From positions 1 to 32,624 of IMG/VR virus record IMGVR_UViG_3300032069_000038: a stretch of 32,624 nucleotides of DNA, one strand, 5' to 3'. Every line of letters begins with the position of its first letter. Positions within the stretch are counted from its first letter, which is position 1. The notes beneath the pieces were generated by a model. It ran no database searches. It saw nothing but the letters and a program-made list of their open reading frames with translations, and was not told the DNA's origin. This document shows, piece by piece, positions 9,681-19,700 of the stretch. The position numbers and the translations under genes are program-made. The stretch comes from a virus.

Positions 9681-11702
9681 TTATGTAATCTGCACGCAGG
9701 AAGATCCCTTATGTGCAGCCCCCGTTATAAAATCTTTGTGAGATCCAGATGTTATAACTTTAAATAGCTTGTTAGTCTTTCCTTTGATATTCAGAGTACC
9801 TCCGGTCAGGTTAACATTAGATGCTACCTTAGTTTTCAGATCTATATTCAGAGAGGCCTTAAACTCCGCTTTTCCTGACTTAGTCTGCATGGACAGTTGA
9901 CCCGTCTTTGTACTCGACTTAATATCCCCCGAGGTAGTCTTAGAATTAAAACTACCACTCTTGATACTCGCAGTCCTATCTCCTACAGATATCGTCTCCT
10001 GTATATTACCGAGCTTCACCTTTACGAACTTCCCGCCCTGTTTCGTTATCTCCTCTTTAATATCTCCCTGAGTAGCTTTTACTGTCAGCTCCGAGCTACC
10101 ACTGGTGATAGTAGTTTTCCTGTTACCAAACGCTTCTTGCTTCTCTTTAGAAACTTTCTCAGTGAAAGCGTCACCCACTACCACATTATAATTAGACCCT
10201 ACATTTACAGTACGAGCCCCTATTATCTGCTCTACCCGTGCTCCCTCTATACGGATACTATCCGTACCACTGATGATAGTTTCTCTGCCATGGGATACTT
10301 CATGCCTCTCTTTACCACTGATCTTTTCTACTTTCCCATAGTTTCTAGGGTCCTCTACATCCGTATCAGTCTTATTGAAATCCTTTATCGCCGCATCGAT
10401 ATCAGTACCATACATGTAAAACACAGAACTGCTCGTACGTATATCCATGCTGCGATTTGAGTAGGGACTACCATCCTGTTCATTGTGGGTCCCTATGTTC
10501 CATATGACTCCACCTGTAGTCCTCAAATCCCAAGAGTTAGCGTATCTGGTATCAGCTTCCCAAATCTCTTTCTTACTGCCTCTAGCCACAATAGACATAG
10601 CCCTACCACCACCCAGTCCACCTCCTGTAGCCGCTGGTATGTACTGATAGAAATGCCCCTCTTTATCTATACCGAAAAACGCTCCGATCTCTTGATTCAT
10701 TCGATCCGGTTTAAACCAGCTTATCGCTACCCCGTGGGTATCTATATCCGGACCCGACACAGGCTCTAGTGCGAATCCCCCAGTGGTATCATCCACATCC
10801 GTGAACAGCACTGGTCTCAATAGTCTACCATATGCTCCAGAGACATTAGGATCGTTCCCTACCATGTTACCCATAGAGAAGATACCTATGGGTTTCCTAG
10901 GGGTCTTATTAGTATCCCCGTTGATATCATTCTCAGGCTGTTGAGTGTATCCTTTATCCTCTACCTCCAGCAGGTACTCTGTATAATAGGGGGCGACATC
11001 GAGGTTGGGTCCTCCTGGTCTCAGTACATATCTATACATGCCCCTGGATAAAGGCTCCCTAAAGATATTGGGTACATCTGTCAAATCTGCTGGATCTATG
11101 GAATTTCTTACTATGATACCTGAGTTGAGCCATATACCACTCCCAAACGTACTATGGTTACAGGCAGTACTGATGATAGAGTTTTCATCACTCTTCAGTA
11201 CGAACTTGTTACCGAAACGGTCATCCAGTACAAACTTTTCTGCCAGGTGTAACTCTATGCCTCCAGACGATCCAAAAGCTATCTCACCAGGCTGTATCTT
11301 TTTCACTCTGAAAAAATGCTCATTTTTCTCTACAGTCTTTATATCATTTGGCCATATCTTTACATTCCTATTTTCCAATCCGTGTGTGATGTTCGGGAGA
11401 TAGGCTACAGGGAATCTTCTGTTATCCTGATAGCCTATTACTACCAGGGACCCTTCTTCTGGTAGACCCATTATGAAGCTTGAGTTACCGGCGAAAGGCT
11501 GAGATATAGTGATATTCTCCAGGGTTCCTCTTTGGCCTCCCAACTCTACAGTCATACGATGCTTTTCAGGATCTACCGTCTTTATAGTACCTACTATAAA
11601 GGTGATATCCTTAGGTTCTCGAGCGCTGATAGTAGGCTGTTCTCCGGGAGGTAGGTATCTACCGGGGAGACGAGCAGGTTTTCCGCCTTTTTGCCATGCC
11701 AT
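9681..11702 (-). CDS. Baseplate central spike, gp5/VgrG-like
   Basis: The 673-aa protein has an OB-fold near residues 30-115: IVGTIKTVDPEKHRMTV, then a G-S-L-V-V-I-G-Y strand and R-R-F-P-V-A-Y, as in gp5/VgrG N-terminal domains. A large beta-rich middle follows (about 120-450). The C-terminal ~200 residues repeat short strands (VEQIIGARTVNVGSNYNVVV, then I-T-S-G-S and I-K-S-G-S units) typical of the trimeric beta-helix needle, ending with HKGSSCVQIT. No lysozyme domain is present, unlike T4 gp5; the lytic domain is on the gene ending at 14193. The spike sits under the hub and punctures the outer cell layer on sheath contraction. The start is 9 bases after the hub stop. Confidence in the general role is high. 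Confidence 0.9.
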   Translation of the reverse strand: MAWQKGGKPARLPGRYLPPGEQPTISAREPKDITFIVGTIKTVDPEKHRMTVELGGQRGTLENITISQPFAGNSSFIMGLPEEGSLVVIGYQDNRRFPVAYLPNITHGLENRNVKIWPNDIKTVEKNEHFFRVKKIQPGEIAFGSSGGIELHLAEKFVLDDRFGNKFVLKSDENSIISTACNHSTFGSGIWLNSGIIVRNSIDPADLTDVPNIFREPLSRGMYRYVLRPGGPNLDVAPYYTEYLLEVEDKGYTQQPENDINGDTNKTPRKPIGIFSMGNMVGNDPNVSGAYGRLLRPVLFTDVDDTTGGFALEPVSGPDIDTHGVAISWFKPDRMNQEIGAFFGIDKEGHFYQYIPAATGGGLGGGRAMSIVARGSKKEIWEADTRYANSWDLRTTGGVIWNIGTHNEQDGSPYSNRSMDIRTSSSVFYMYGTDIDAAIKDFNKTDTDVEDPRNYGKVEKISGKERHEVSHGRETIISGTDSIRIEGARVEQIIGARTVNVGSNYNVVVGDAFTEKVSKEKQEAFGNRKTTITSGSSELTVKATQGDIKEEITKQGGKFVKVKLGNIQETISVGDRTASIKSGSFNSKTTSGDIKSSTKTGQLSMQTKSGKAEFKASLNIDLKTKVASNVNLTGGTLNIKGKTNKLFKVITSGSHKDFITGAAHKGSSCVQIT

Positions 11703-11712
11703 GTATTACCGC

Positions 11713-14193
11713 CTAGGAATGGACTAGTTTTGAGCCTTCTGGACCTATATTGAACACCGGTCCTACAGCGCTATTCGCAGGATCAGCAGATGTAGATCCT
11801 GCGTCTAAAAGAGTATGTGTTTGAGCGACAGCTATACCTTGAGCTAGATCTGTATTTCTAACCAAACTCGTTGTACTGAACGGACCAACCACTTGGTTTG
11901 GTGTGCTTTTCTGACTAGCTTTGTAGCTAGCTGTCATTTGAGCCTCAGTAAACTCATTCGGTTGATTAGACACTGTTGGTACACCCTCTGTACTCGTTTT
12001 TCCTTGTACTCCCTGATCCACTGTATTACTCTGCGCAGAGCTGGGAGTAGCTGGGGTCCCAGTAGCATCTATCTGTATGAGCGTAGGTATAGCTCCTGCC
12101 TGTGCAGCGTTGGTAGCATCGTAGTTCTGACCATTCTTCATCACTACGAGATTAGCGCCAAAAGGGAATGCCCCTATATGACGATATCCGTTTTTATCCG
12201 TATACGGTACTGTATCTGGTGTTATCATTAAAAGCTCATTAGATACAGTCGCTTTAGAGTTATCTGGATTTGTTACAGTACCAGCCGCTGGTTTTACCTC
12301 GGCTTTAGACATCCTCCAATAGCCCAGCATATTAGGCCCTGAGTATAGCCTATTCTGATTTTGATACTGCTGTTTTGCCGCTTCATTCAACAGGACAGTG
12401 AGTTTTTTCTGATAATCCGGGGCACTCGTATCCAGCCCTGCAGAATTAACTAGCTTCGTATATGCTTCATCATGTGCCTTTTGATCAGCTATATTAGCTT
12501 TAGCTAGCGCGGCTACCTCTATCGTATTCTGTCTAAACACGCACCCAGTCAGCACATCCCCTATTTTACTGTCAGCGAGCTTAGTAGTCCCATCCTCAAA
12601 AATTCTTTCTCTCCTATATTGCAGCGACAAATCCGTAGTGGCCGCAGATCCGTATGCATAAGAGTGAGATATCCCTGTCACATAATAAAAAGTGTCTATA
12701 TGTGGCAAATAAACGGGATACCCTAGCCGCATCTCAGGCCTGAGAGGCGTGCTCAAGCTACCTGTATGCGCCTGGCCATTTCTACGAGCCATCTCAGCCA
12801 CAGCTATCATTCTCAACTGCTCCGCGTTCATACCATACGACACGGAGATCTGCTCTGACCGTATACCAAATTTCTTTATAGAGTCAAAGTCAGCGTGTAA
12901 TCCTACTGCTTCTAATTTTAGCTGTTGCCATAGGGGACCAGTTACTACCAGATAATTTATCACGGCATTAGAGTCAAAATTAGAGTTGAAATTTATTATA
13001 TCTTCTGGACCTATTTTATAATAGGGCAGGTCTCCAGTGGCTACGTCCAGGTTGTATAGAGGAGGTTTAAACACAAAACTACCGGTAGTGTCTACGAAAA
13101 ATTCCATGTTCACTTTTTCGCAGATGACATTAGCTATCTCCAGCTTTGATAGAATCTGAGGCTCAGAGCCATCTCCATATAGGTCAAAGAGCCCGTACGG
13201 TTGTACTCTCGCCAGCATCCCGTAGTCCAGGTTTATCTCGGCTAGACCGCTGGACTGATACTCTAAATTTTGCCTCGTAGGATCCAAATAGTTCTTGATC
13301 CTATTGGCTACTGTCGCCAGAGATATGGCACCTCTCATCCCATACATCTCTAAAGGTATACTACTGGCCAAACTTGCCGCTATTTCTTCCGGTTTACCTG
13401 AGGTAGCAGCTCTGAACCCGAATCTAGTATTCCAGTAATCCACCACTTGTTGAGAGAAAGTACTCCACGTATCCTTCAGATCTTTTATAGCAGGTGGTTG
13501 ATAGATGTTAGACCATTGAGGATACAGCATATTATAAAGGCTAGCTATCCCCGTACTCGCGTCATACTGAGTAAAAAACGTGTCAGAGAAAAGGGCGAGT
13601 ATGATCTCCCATGGAGACATATTCTGAAAGGTGCTAGGAAATCTATCCATTTTAGCGCCGTGATAGAACGCTGTTATGACTCCCGATTGTAGCGTGACCT
13701 TCTGATATTTCCACCAGCACAGCAGGTCTTCACAGGTCAGCGAGAATGTTGAGGCTCCTGCATTGTAATTCTCCTGGACACCTACTATCATCCCCCAAAA
13801 GACAGGATAATATCTTGGAGAGTACTCATACTCTTGTTCCAGATACCTACCTTTCATGTATATCTTTATCTCCATCATCGGAGTGAATATGGGTACTTTT
13901 GCCCCGTTTGGTAGAGTGGTATAGTAGTCGACATGCAGCCCTTTATACTGCGGAGCTATTATTTCTATAGTTGCCCGGGACGATCCTGCAGGGCTCACAG
14001 AGCAGCTCACATTTATGGAGGCTATACCACCACGGGTATCGGTTATTTTGGACCCCTCAGGATCTATAGGAGATATCACGCGTTGGTTTATAGCATCACT
14101 GATGGTGATAAACGCGTCGGGTGCTATCCTTAGCACATTGCGTCGGTAGTTGAACTCACGTACTGAGAACATTCCAGACTGTATATCAGCCAT
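11713..14193 (-). CDS. Baseplate hub protein, gp27/gpD-like
   Basis: I place the start at the ATG at 14193, which overlaps the preceding TAA as TAATG with a GGGGCAG site upstream; a longer GTG frame to 14238 is less likely. The 826-aa product shows hub signatures: V-F-W-G-M-I-V-G-V followed by F-S-L-T-C-E-D-L-L (near residues 140-165), and a later domain with RPEMRLGYPVYLP, YYVTGISHSYAYGSA and T-D-L-S-L-Q-Y-R-R-E-R. These match the two tube-like domains of T4 gp27 and phage D proteins, which form the ring joining tube to spike. The last ~150 residues are rich in Ser, Thr, Gln, Ala and Pro and look disordered, longer than in typical hubs. Position between tube-initiator-like genes and spike agrees. 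The terminal codon is TAG. Confidence 0.88.
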   Translation of the reverse strand: MADIQSGMFSVREFNYRRNVLRIAPDAFITISDAINQRVISPIDPEGSKITDTRGGIASINVSCSVSPAGSSRATIEIIAPQYKGLHVDYYTTLPNGAKVPIFTPMMEIKIYMKGRYLEQEYEYSPRYYPVFWGMIVGVQENYNAGASTFSLTCEDLLCWWKYQKVTLQSGVITAFYHGAKMDRFPSTFQNMSPWEIILALFSDTFFTQYDASTGIASLYNMLYPQWSNIYQPPAIKDLKDTWSTFSQQVVDYWNTRFGFRAATSGKPEEIAASLASSIPLEMYGMRGAISLATVANRIKNYLDPTRQNLEYQSSGLAEINLDYGMLARVQPYGLFDLYGDGSEPQILSKLEIANVICEKVNMEFFVDTTGSFVFKPPLYNLDVATGDLPYYKIGPEDIINFNSNFDSNAVINYLVVTGPLWQQLKLEAVGLHADFDSIKKFGIRSEQISVSYGMNAEQLRMIAVAEMARRNGQAHTGSLSTPLRPEMRLGYPVYLPHIDTFYYVTGISHSYAYGSAATTDLSLQYRRERIFEDGTTKLADSKIGDVLTGCVFRQNTIEVAALAKANIADQKAHDEAYTKLVNSAGLDTSAPDYQKKLTVLLNEAAKQQYQNQNRLYSGPNMLGYWRMSKAEVKPAAGTVTNPDNSKATVSNELLMITPDTVPYTDKNGYRHIGAFPFGANLVVMKNGQNYDATNAAQAGAIPTLIQIDATGTPATPSSAQSNTVDQGVQGKTSTEGVPTVSNQPNEFTEAQMTASYKASQKSTPNQVVGPFSTTSLVRNTDLAQGIAVAQTHTLLDAGSTSADPANSAVGPVFNIGPEGSKLVHS

Positions 14194-15683
14194 TATTTCT
14201 GCCCCGCGGATGCAGATGCTATTGTAGGCCTTCTGCACATAGCACGATTCATATTCACATACACACTATCTATATAGTCCTGAGATGTCCTTATTGATCC
14301 ATTCACAGCTATAACATCAGGGGGGAGCTTCTTATTCCTGGGCTCATTTACAGAACCGGGCCTAAAATGACCTACCATTAACGTTTCAAAACGATCCTTT
14401 TCAGCAGCTTTATTATTCATTGCCTCTTGCAATGTCTGACCTTTTCCAACTGTTGTAGACTCTGCATACGCGGAGAATAACATTATTTGTTTTTCAACTG
14501 TATCTGCATATTTAACTAGGTCAGCAGAAGTTTTTATCTGAGAAGGATCACTAATAAGATTGTACGGGGACTTTGATAAAGTACTCGCCATTCGCTGGGC
14601 AGACCCATCAATCCATTGTCCTATACCTAATGCAGAACTATTGGGATTATTCACAGTAGTGCCCCATGTACCTGCAGATTCAAAATGTATAAGAGCCGCT
14701 AAATGCTCTTTAGATATTCCCATTTTAGCCGCGGTAGCCGATAATTGTGCATCTATTCTAGGATTATCTTTTAGGTATTGGTTAAGATCTTTCTGCGTAA
14801 AGCTACCTATATTGCTCTTATTTCTTTTATCCGTATACTCTCCACCACCTCTCAGATAATCATCAAGAGGAGGTTCTGATTCTGGAGGAAAGCTGTTTTT
14901 CAACTCTACCTCATCCATACCCACAGTCTCATCAAAATGCGTATTCCTACCCTGTATAGCTGTCGTGACTTTATTGTTTTTCTCATTACCATTTTGTTTT
15001 ATATGACCGTCTATACTGTTAGGATCACTGCCAAAAATAGACACTGAGAACTCAAAATTATACTCCATCCTATATGGATTCTCAGCCAGATCCGACAAAG
15101 AAAAAGAGTTGAAATTACCTATGTAGTCAGACCCATCAAAAGATAAACGTATGATATCCATGACATTTATGACCCTACTAGTACCATCCTTGAACATTGT
15201 AGGAGTATCCTGGCCATCCATATAATAATAGGCGTTATTTTTAAACAAGGATACTATGGACATCAGGTTCATAAAAGATAGACTGTTTTTCCTACGAAAA
15301 TTAGTCAGTCCACCAGATCCATCCCCAGATATGTAGTAAAACCCAGCAGTCATACCAGACGCGGATATCGTAGCCTGCTGGTTTCCCCACAGGGTGTTTA
15401 CCCACCCGAATCGGGTATTAGCAGTACTGACACCAAAAGGCTGGGTCACCGAGAAATCTTTAGGATTTATCATCATTATAAGAGACACTACATCTTCTCT
15501 GGTGACAGAATCTATTATTGCCATAGAAAAGGGTATGAAATCATTTGGTATATTAGCAGTAGCAGCCCAGTTAGTAAAATCTAAAGACTCAGGTGCATAG
15601 CTAAAATTTAAAGACCCTCCCCTCCTTGGTATGAGAGAACCTATAGAATCAATAGTGTTATTTTTTAGCTTAGATATGTTCAC
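14193..15683 (-). CDS. Tube-initiator-like baseplate protein fused to a lytic transglycosylase
   Basis: The start is a GTG at 15683, 4 bases after the upstream TAG, with AGGA about 8 bases before it. Residues 1-225 form a beta-rich domain paralogous to the preceding gene (INPKDFSVT; RRKNSLSFMNLMS; D-Y-I-G-N-F-N-S-F-S-L ending P-Y-R-M-E-Y-N-F-E-F). After a polar linker, residues ~295-450 look like a soluble lytic transglycosylase or goose-type lysozyme: catalytic Glu likely E335 in HFESAG, followed by NPNSSALGIGQW (346-357), the usual N-x-x-S-A-x-G-x-x-Q substrate-site motif. It probably sits at the tube base and cuts peptidoglycan during infection. T4 carries its lysozyme on gp5 instead. Lytic call is strong; the tube-initiator call is by paralogy and gene order. 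Confidence 0.85.
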   Translation of the reverse strand: MNISKLKNNTIDSIGSLIPRRGGSLNFSYAPESLDFTNWAATANIPNDFIPFSMAIIDSVTREDVVSLIMMINPKDFSVTQPFGVSTANTRFGWVNTLWGNQQATISASGMTAGFYYISGDGSGGLTNFRRKNSLSFMNLMSIVSLFKNNAYYYMDGQDTPTMFKDGTSRVINVMDIIRLSFDGSDYIGNFNSFSLSDLAENPYRMEYNFEFSVSIFGSDPNSIDGHIKQNGNEKNNKVTTAIQGRNTHFDETVGMDEVELKNSFPPESEPPLDDYLRGGGEYTDKRNKSNIGSFTQKDLNQYLKDNPRIDAQLSATAAKMGISKEHLAALIHFESAGTWGTTVNNPNSSALGIGQWIDGSAQRMASTLSKSPYNLISDPSQIKTSADLVKYADTVEKQIMLFSAYAESTTVGKGQTLQEAMNNKAAEKDRFETLMVGHFRPGSVNEPRNKKLPPDVIAVNGSIRTSQDYIDSVYVNMNRAMCRRPTIASASAGQK

Positions 15684-15687
15684 AGGG

Positions 15688-16776
15688 CTATCCTAACAGA
15701 TACACGGTTTTTTCAGATTTGAATATAGCATTGTAAATGAGCTTATAGGGCTTAGTAGAGTCCTCGGTAATATCAAACGACTCGAAATACCCTATAAAAG
15801 ACACATAGTCAAAAGTTAGCTTTATATACAATCTTTCTCTAACAAGCCCCTGTCTGGGATGATTAACCGCGAATGTAGGAAACTTAGTCAGAAACGCCTG
15901 TGATGTAGTGTTTGTTTGATCACCTGTAGCGCTTGAGACAATTTGTGAAAAGGGTATATACGTACTCTCATCTTGATAAATACATCCATTAGCCCTATAA
16001 AATCTAACTAACTCCTTTAGCATTTGATACGATTGCGTACTTCGCCTATTTGTGACAGAGAGCCCAGGTCCTGTACTGCTCGTGACAAAAGCCATGAAAG
16101 AAAACGTACTGCCTGAAAAGCTGACAGTACTCATCTCATCGCTCCAGTGCTCTTCTATCCACCGGGTCATTGTGTTGTATCTATTTATTATCTTGCCGTC
16201 ATTGATGGTAAGAGTCTCTGGATTCGGTGCTATCTTTAGAGCCATCACTATAGTGTTGTCAGGATACTGTATATTACATGTCTGACCTCGAGCATCTATC
16301 ATCTCTACTAAAAAAGGGTTCTCATCAGGCAGCCTACGTAGTGAGGGTCTAATCTCCAGGAACATACCAGCATCAGCAGCTGACTTGGTTATGACTCCAT
16401 TATTAGAGTTGTAATTGTTTACCGAGGGAGTCACCGCCAGAAAACTCTGATCTATCGTATTGGTAGGATCATTCGCCTTAGGAGAGGTCTCCTCTATTTT
16501 AGCTGCTGTACTGGCAGGCACATTAGCAGGAGTATTTGGAGGAGCCTTACTATCAGGTGGATTAGAAACTATGTCATTGAAATAGACAATAGGAGCGGGA
16601 GCCTTTATAGCTCCCGGGGCTACATACGTGGTGCTTGGAGGAGCAAGCCCTTCATTTACTGCGTGTTTGTAATAATCATTAGTTTCCTCACCTTGTTTAT
16701 TTCCAAGGTAAACTACAGTAGCCACAGTGGCATTTACTTTGGTAAGATTAGTATTCACTAAAGTAAAATCAGCCAT
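15688..16776 (-). CDS. Tube-initiator-like baseplate protein (gp48/gp54-type position)
   Basis: The ATG at 16776 follows the tape-measure TAG by two bases, with a GAGGAAG site. The 362-aa product has an N-terminal segment, a Pro/Ala-rich linker (about 45-115), and a beta domain from about 140 to the end. That domain aligns by eye with residues 50-220 of the next gene: IAPNPETLT against INPKDFSVT, RRSTQSYQMLKELVRFY against RRKNSLSFMNLMSIVSLF, and F-I-G-Y-F-E-S-F-D-I...KPYKLIYNAIF against Y-I-G-N-F-N-S-F-S-L...NPYRMEYNFEF. Two paralogous tube-like proteins between tape measure and hub is the T4 48-54 arrangement, where they cap the hub and start tube polymerisation. The function is inferred from this layout; direct family recognition was not possible. 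Confidence 0.72.
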   Translation of the reverse strand: MADFTLVNTNLTKVNATVATVVYLGNKQGEETNDYYKHAVNEGLAPPSTTYVAPGAIKAPAPIVYFNDIVSNPPDSKAPPNTPANVPASTAAKIEETSPKANDPTNTIDQSFLAVTPSVNNYNSNNGVITKSAADAGMFLEIRPSLRRLPDENPFLVEMIDARGQTCNIQYPDNTIVMALKIAPNPETLTINDGKIINRYNTMTRWIEEHWSDEMSTVSFSGSTFSFMAFVTSSTGPGLSVTNRRSTQSYQMLKELVRFYRANGCIYQDESTYIPFSQIVSSATGDQTNTTSQAFLTKFPTFAVNHPRQGLVRERLYIKLTFDYVSFIGYFESFDITEDSTKPYKLIYNAIFKSEKTVYLLG

Positions 16777-16778
16777 CG

Positions 16779-19700
16779 CTACTTCCTCTTCTTGGTCTCA
16801 AAAATCTCTCGTGCCACCAGTTGTTTCATAGCCGGTCCAACTTCCTTTAGGAATCCATCTACATCATGGATCTCATGCAAATCACCAAAAGTCATGTGTA
16901 CCACAACATTAGAGCCTACAGCGCTACCGGTATCGGGGATCAGTTTACTAGCAAACTGGCCTTTACTACCAGACAACCCTTTAGCCAAACTATCGCTGTC
17001 TATAACCATGTCACCCTTACTAACATTGGTCATACCTCCTGTCAGAGCCTCAAAATCACCCTCAGCTACAGGAGCTGATTTAATAGGTCCTTTTACTTTT
17101 TCACTCGCTACTGGTATAGTGTCTATTGCCTTATTTAAATCATCCAACTTCCTATTTGTTTCAGCTATTTCAGCTCTAGCACTACCAGACTCTGCCTCCG
17201 ATAACTTCCCACCTTTTAACTTAGCTTCCAGCTCACTCTTTCTATCCTCTAACTTAGTTTTTGTTTCAATATCTCCCTGCGCCTCCTGAGCTCCTTTAAG
17301 CACAGCTCCAGACGCTAAATCAAATCTATCTTTAGACAATACATTTTTAGTGTTTTCTTGCTCCTTTATCTGCTCCTTCGTCTGATCTATCTGCTCCCCA
17401 AGAATTTTTTTCTCCGCTGGACTTACTGTCTTTTCATATTTTTCCTGTAGATCATAGAGTTTTTTCTGCAGCAGTGTCTGAGCTTTAGATGCTGCTACTA
17501 GTTTGTCATAATCTCCTCCTTTTTTCATATACTCTTCATCTGTAACAAAAGATTCCGGTTTACCAGTAGCCCATTTCTGAAGAAGACCAAATATGCCTCC
17601 TACTCTTTGTGCAGTAACCATTGCCGCCTCATTAGCCATATCCTGGAGTTTACCACCACCAGCCATAGCTGCCATATATTTCATGTTCTCTTTACCGATA
17701 CCGATAAAATCTTCAAAAGTAGCAGTATTTTTTACCAGCTCATCGATACGTTTACCTTGATCAGCAGCCCCACTTTTAAAGCTCACTCCCGTCCTAAATA
17801 ACTCCTCCGCATATTTTCTCATATCCTCAGCATTAAGATGTACTCCTGAAACTGCTGCATCTAAAGCAAAAGCATTCTTTTTAAATTGATCTATAAAATC
17901 CTCTATGTCCATACCTAGTTCACCACCGTTAGATACAAAATCCTTCAATGTAGATCTCATCTGATCCTCATCTATAACATCTCCCTTTTTTATGCTCAGC
18001 ATAAATCCACTCATGACCTCTTTTAGCTTATCGCTGCTCTCCTTAGGAATTTTTTCGAACTTATCTCCAATGAACTCAGCTGACTTTTTAGCATCATCAA
18101 GAACTACCCTACCTGTCTCTAATAACTTAGTGAGAGCCTCTTTTGGTACTCCCGCGCTCTGTGCAAGTATTTCAGATTTTGCTAATAAATTGTCAGTGTC
18201 AAAAATATCATCTACTCCTACTTTTTTTAGGGCAGTTATCAGATAGTCAGCAGTTTTATCAGTCATATAATCCAAACCGGTGGCCAACGCTTGAATGTCG
18301 CCTTTGGCGTACGCTTCTATATTAATTCTCGCTCTTTTCTTATCATTCTTTTCCTGCTCTAATGCATGAGCTCTCTCTAGCTCACCCACGCGCTTAGCAG
18401 TAGCTATCTGATCGTCTAGTACATCTTCTTCCTTTTTTAACTGCTCAGCTCTCAATGACATGTCCTCTCTTACCTTTTTCTCTCCTACTATCTGAATAAA
18501 TCCCATTTTCTTAGTGGTATCCATACCTTTAAACACATTCATTATATCTTGAGCCTCTTTAGCTGCATCTTTAAAGGGCATCGCCCCTCTTTCAGCAAAC
18601 GTCCTTAGGAGAGCTGACGTACTTTTTAAATAGTTTCCATAATATGCTAGAGAGTCTGTAGCCGCAGTCACCGCGTCATAAAATTTCTGAGAGCTGATAC
18701 CAGCTATAGTTGCATCATAGGCCATAGCTTCCATAGATTTACTAACATCATCCAGGGATGATTTCAAATTTACCATCTGATCTGCTATCATGCCTCCCAT
18801 AGCGCTCATATCCACACCAAAATCTTTACTGAGCTTCGTAGCTTCTAAAATCACTTCATTATAACCGCCTTCTACTCTTTTACCCACTCCCTGTAAAGAT
18901 AGACCACCAGCAGACATAGCGTCAAAAAGCCCCATTATATCTTCAGATTTTAAACCATATTTCAAGTTACGATTCATATCAAACACGGCATCTGTAAAAG
19001 TCTTCATACTTTTACTGACATCTTTCATAGCCACTGTGGGGCCATACATTTTAACGAAAGACTTATTATACTCCTTTACAAACTTGTTAAGCTCATTGAC
19101 AGTTTTTATTATCATGGTCACTGCTGATATAATCAATCCTATCCACCCTATCTTACCGAGCATCCCCATCGCAGTACCTAAAGTGCCAAACATGCCAGCA
19201 GCACCTTTCGCTCCTTTTCCTACTCCTCCCAGAGTAGCCGATAGATCTTTTAATTTTCCTATGGTCTCACCTATACCCTTAGCGGCTTCTAAATGCCCTC
19301 CTATACCTCTAGCGGATTTAAGTGCCCTAAATTTTCCACCTAACTCTTTGGTTAGTTCGTATCTTTCTTGTTTAGCAAATTTTAAGGATTCTCCCTTAGC
19401 TCTAATGCCCTCTTCTGCCTTAACAAATTTTCCTCCCCTACCACGAAACTTACCCCCCGGTTCTTCTTTATAACTAGGCAAAAACTCCTTTAAATACTCT
19501 CTATACTGTTCTCTTTTGACCTCTGATCCTAAAGCCTTACCCCTAAGGCCTTTTCTAGTCTCTGCTACGCCCTCTTCACCTCTTATCCCTTTCTGCCTCT
19601 TTTTATACTCAGTCTCATTTATTCTACCTGTTTTATAGAGTACCTCTAAACTTTCCTCCTGAAGCCTAAGCCTATGCTCCAGAGCAACATTATACTCCTT

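Noticed and set aside
9897-10460. A 187-codon plus-strand frame opposite the spike gene
   Set aside because: It is a shadow of a strongly supported coding gene and its product has no recognisable pattern.
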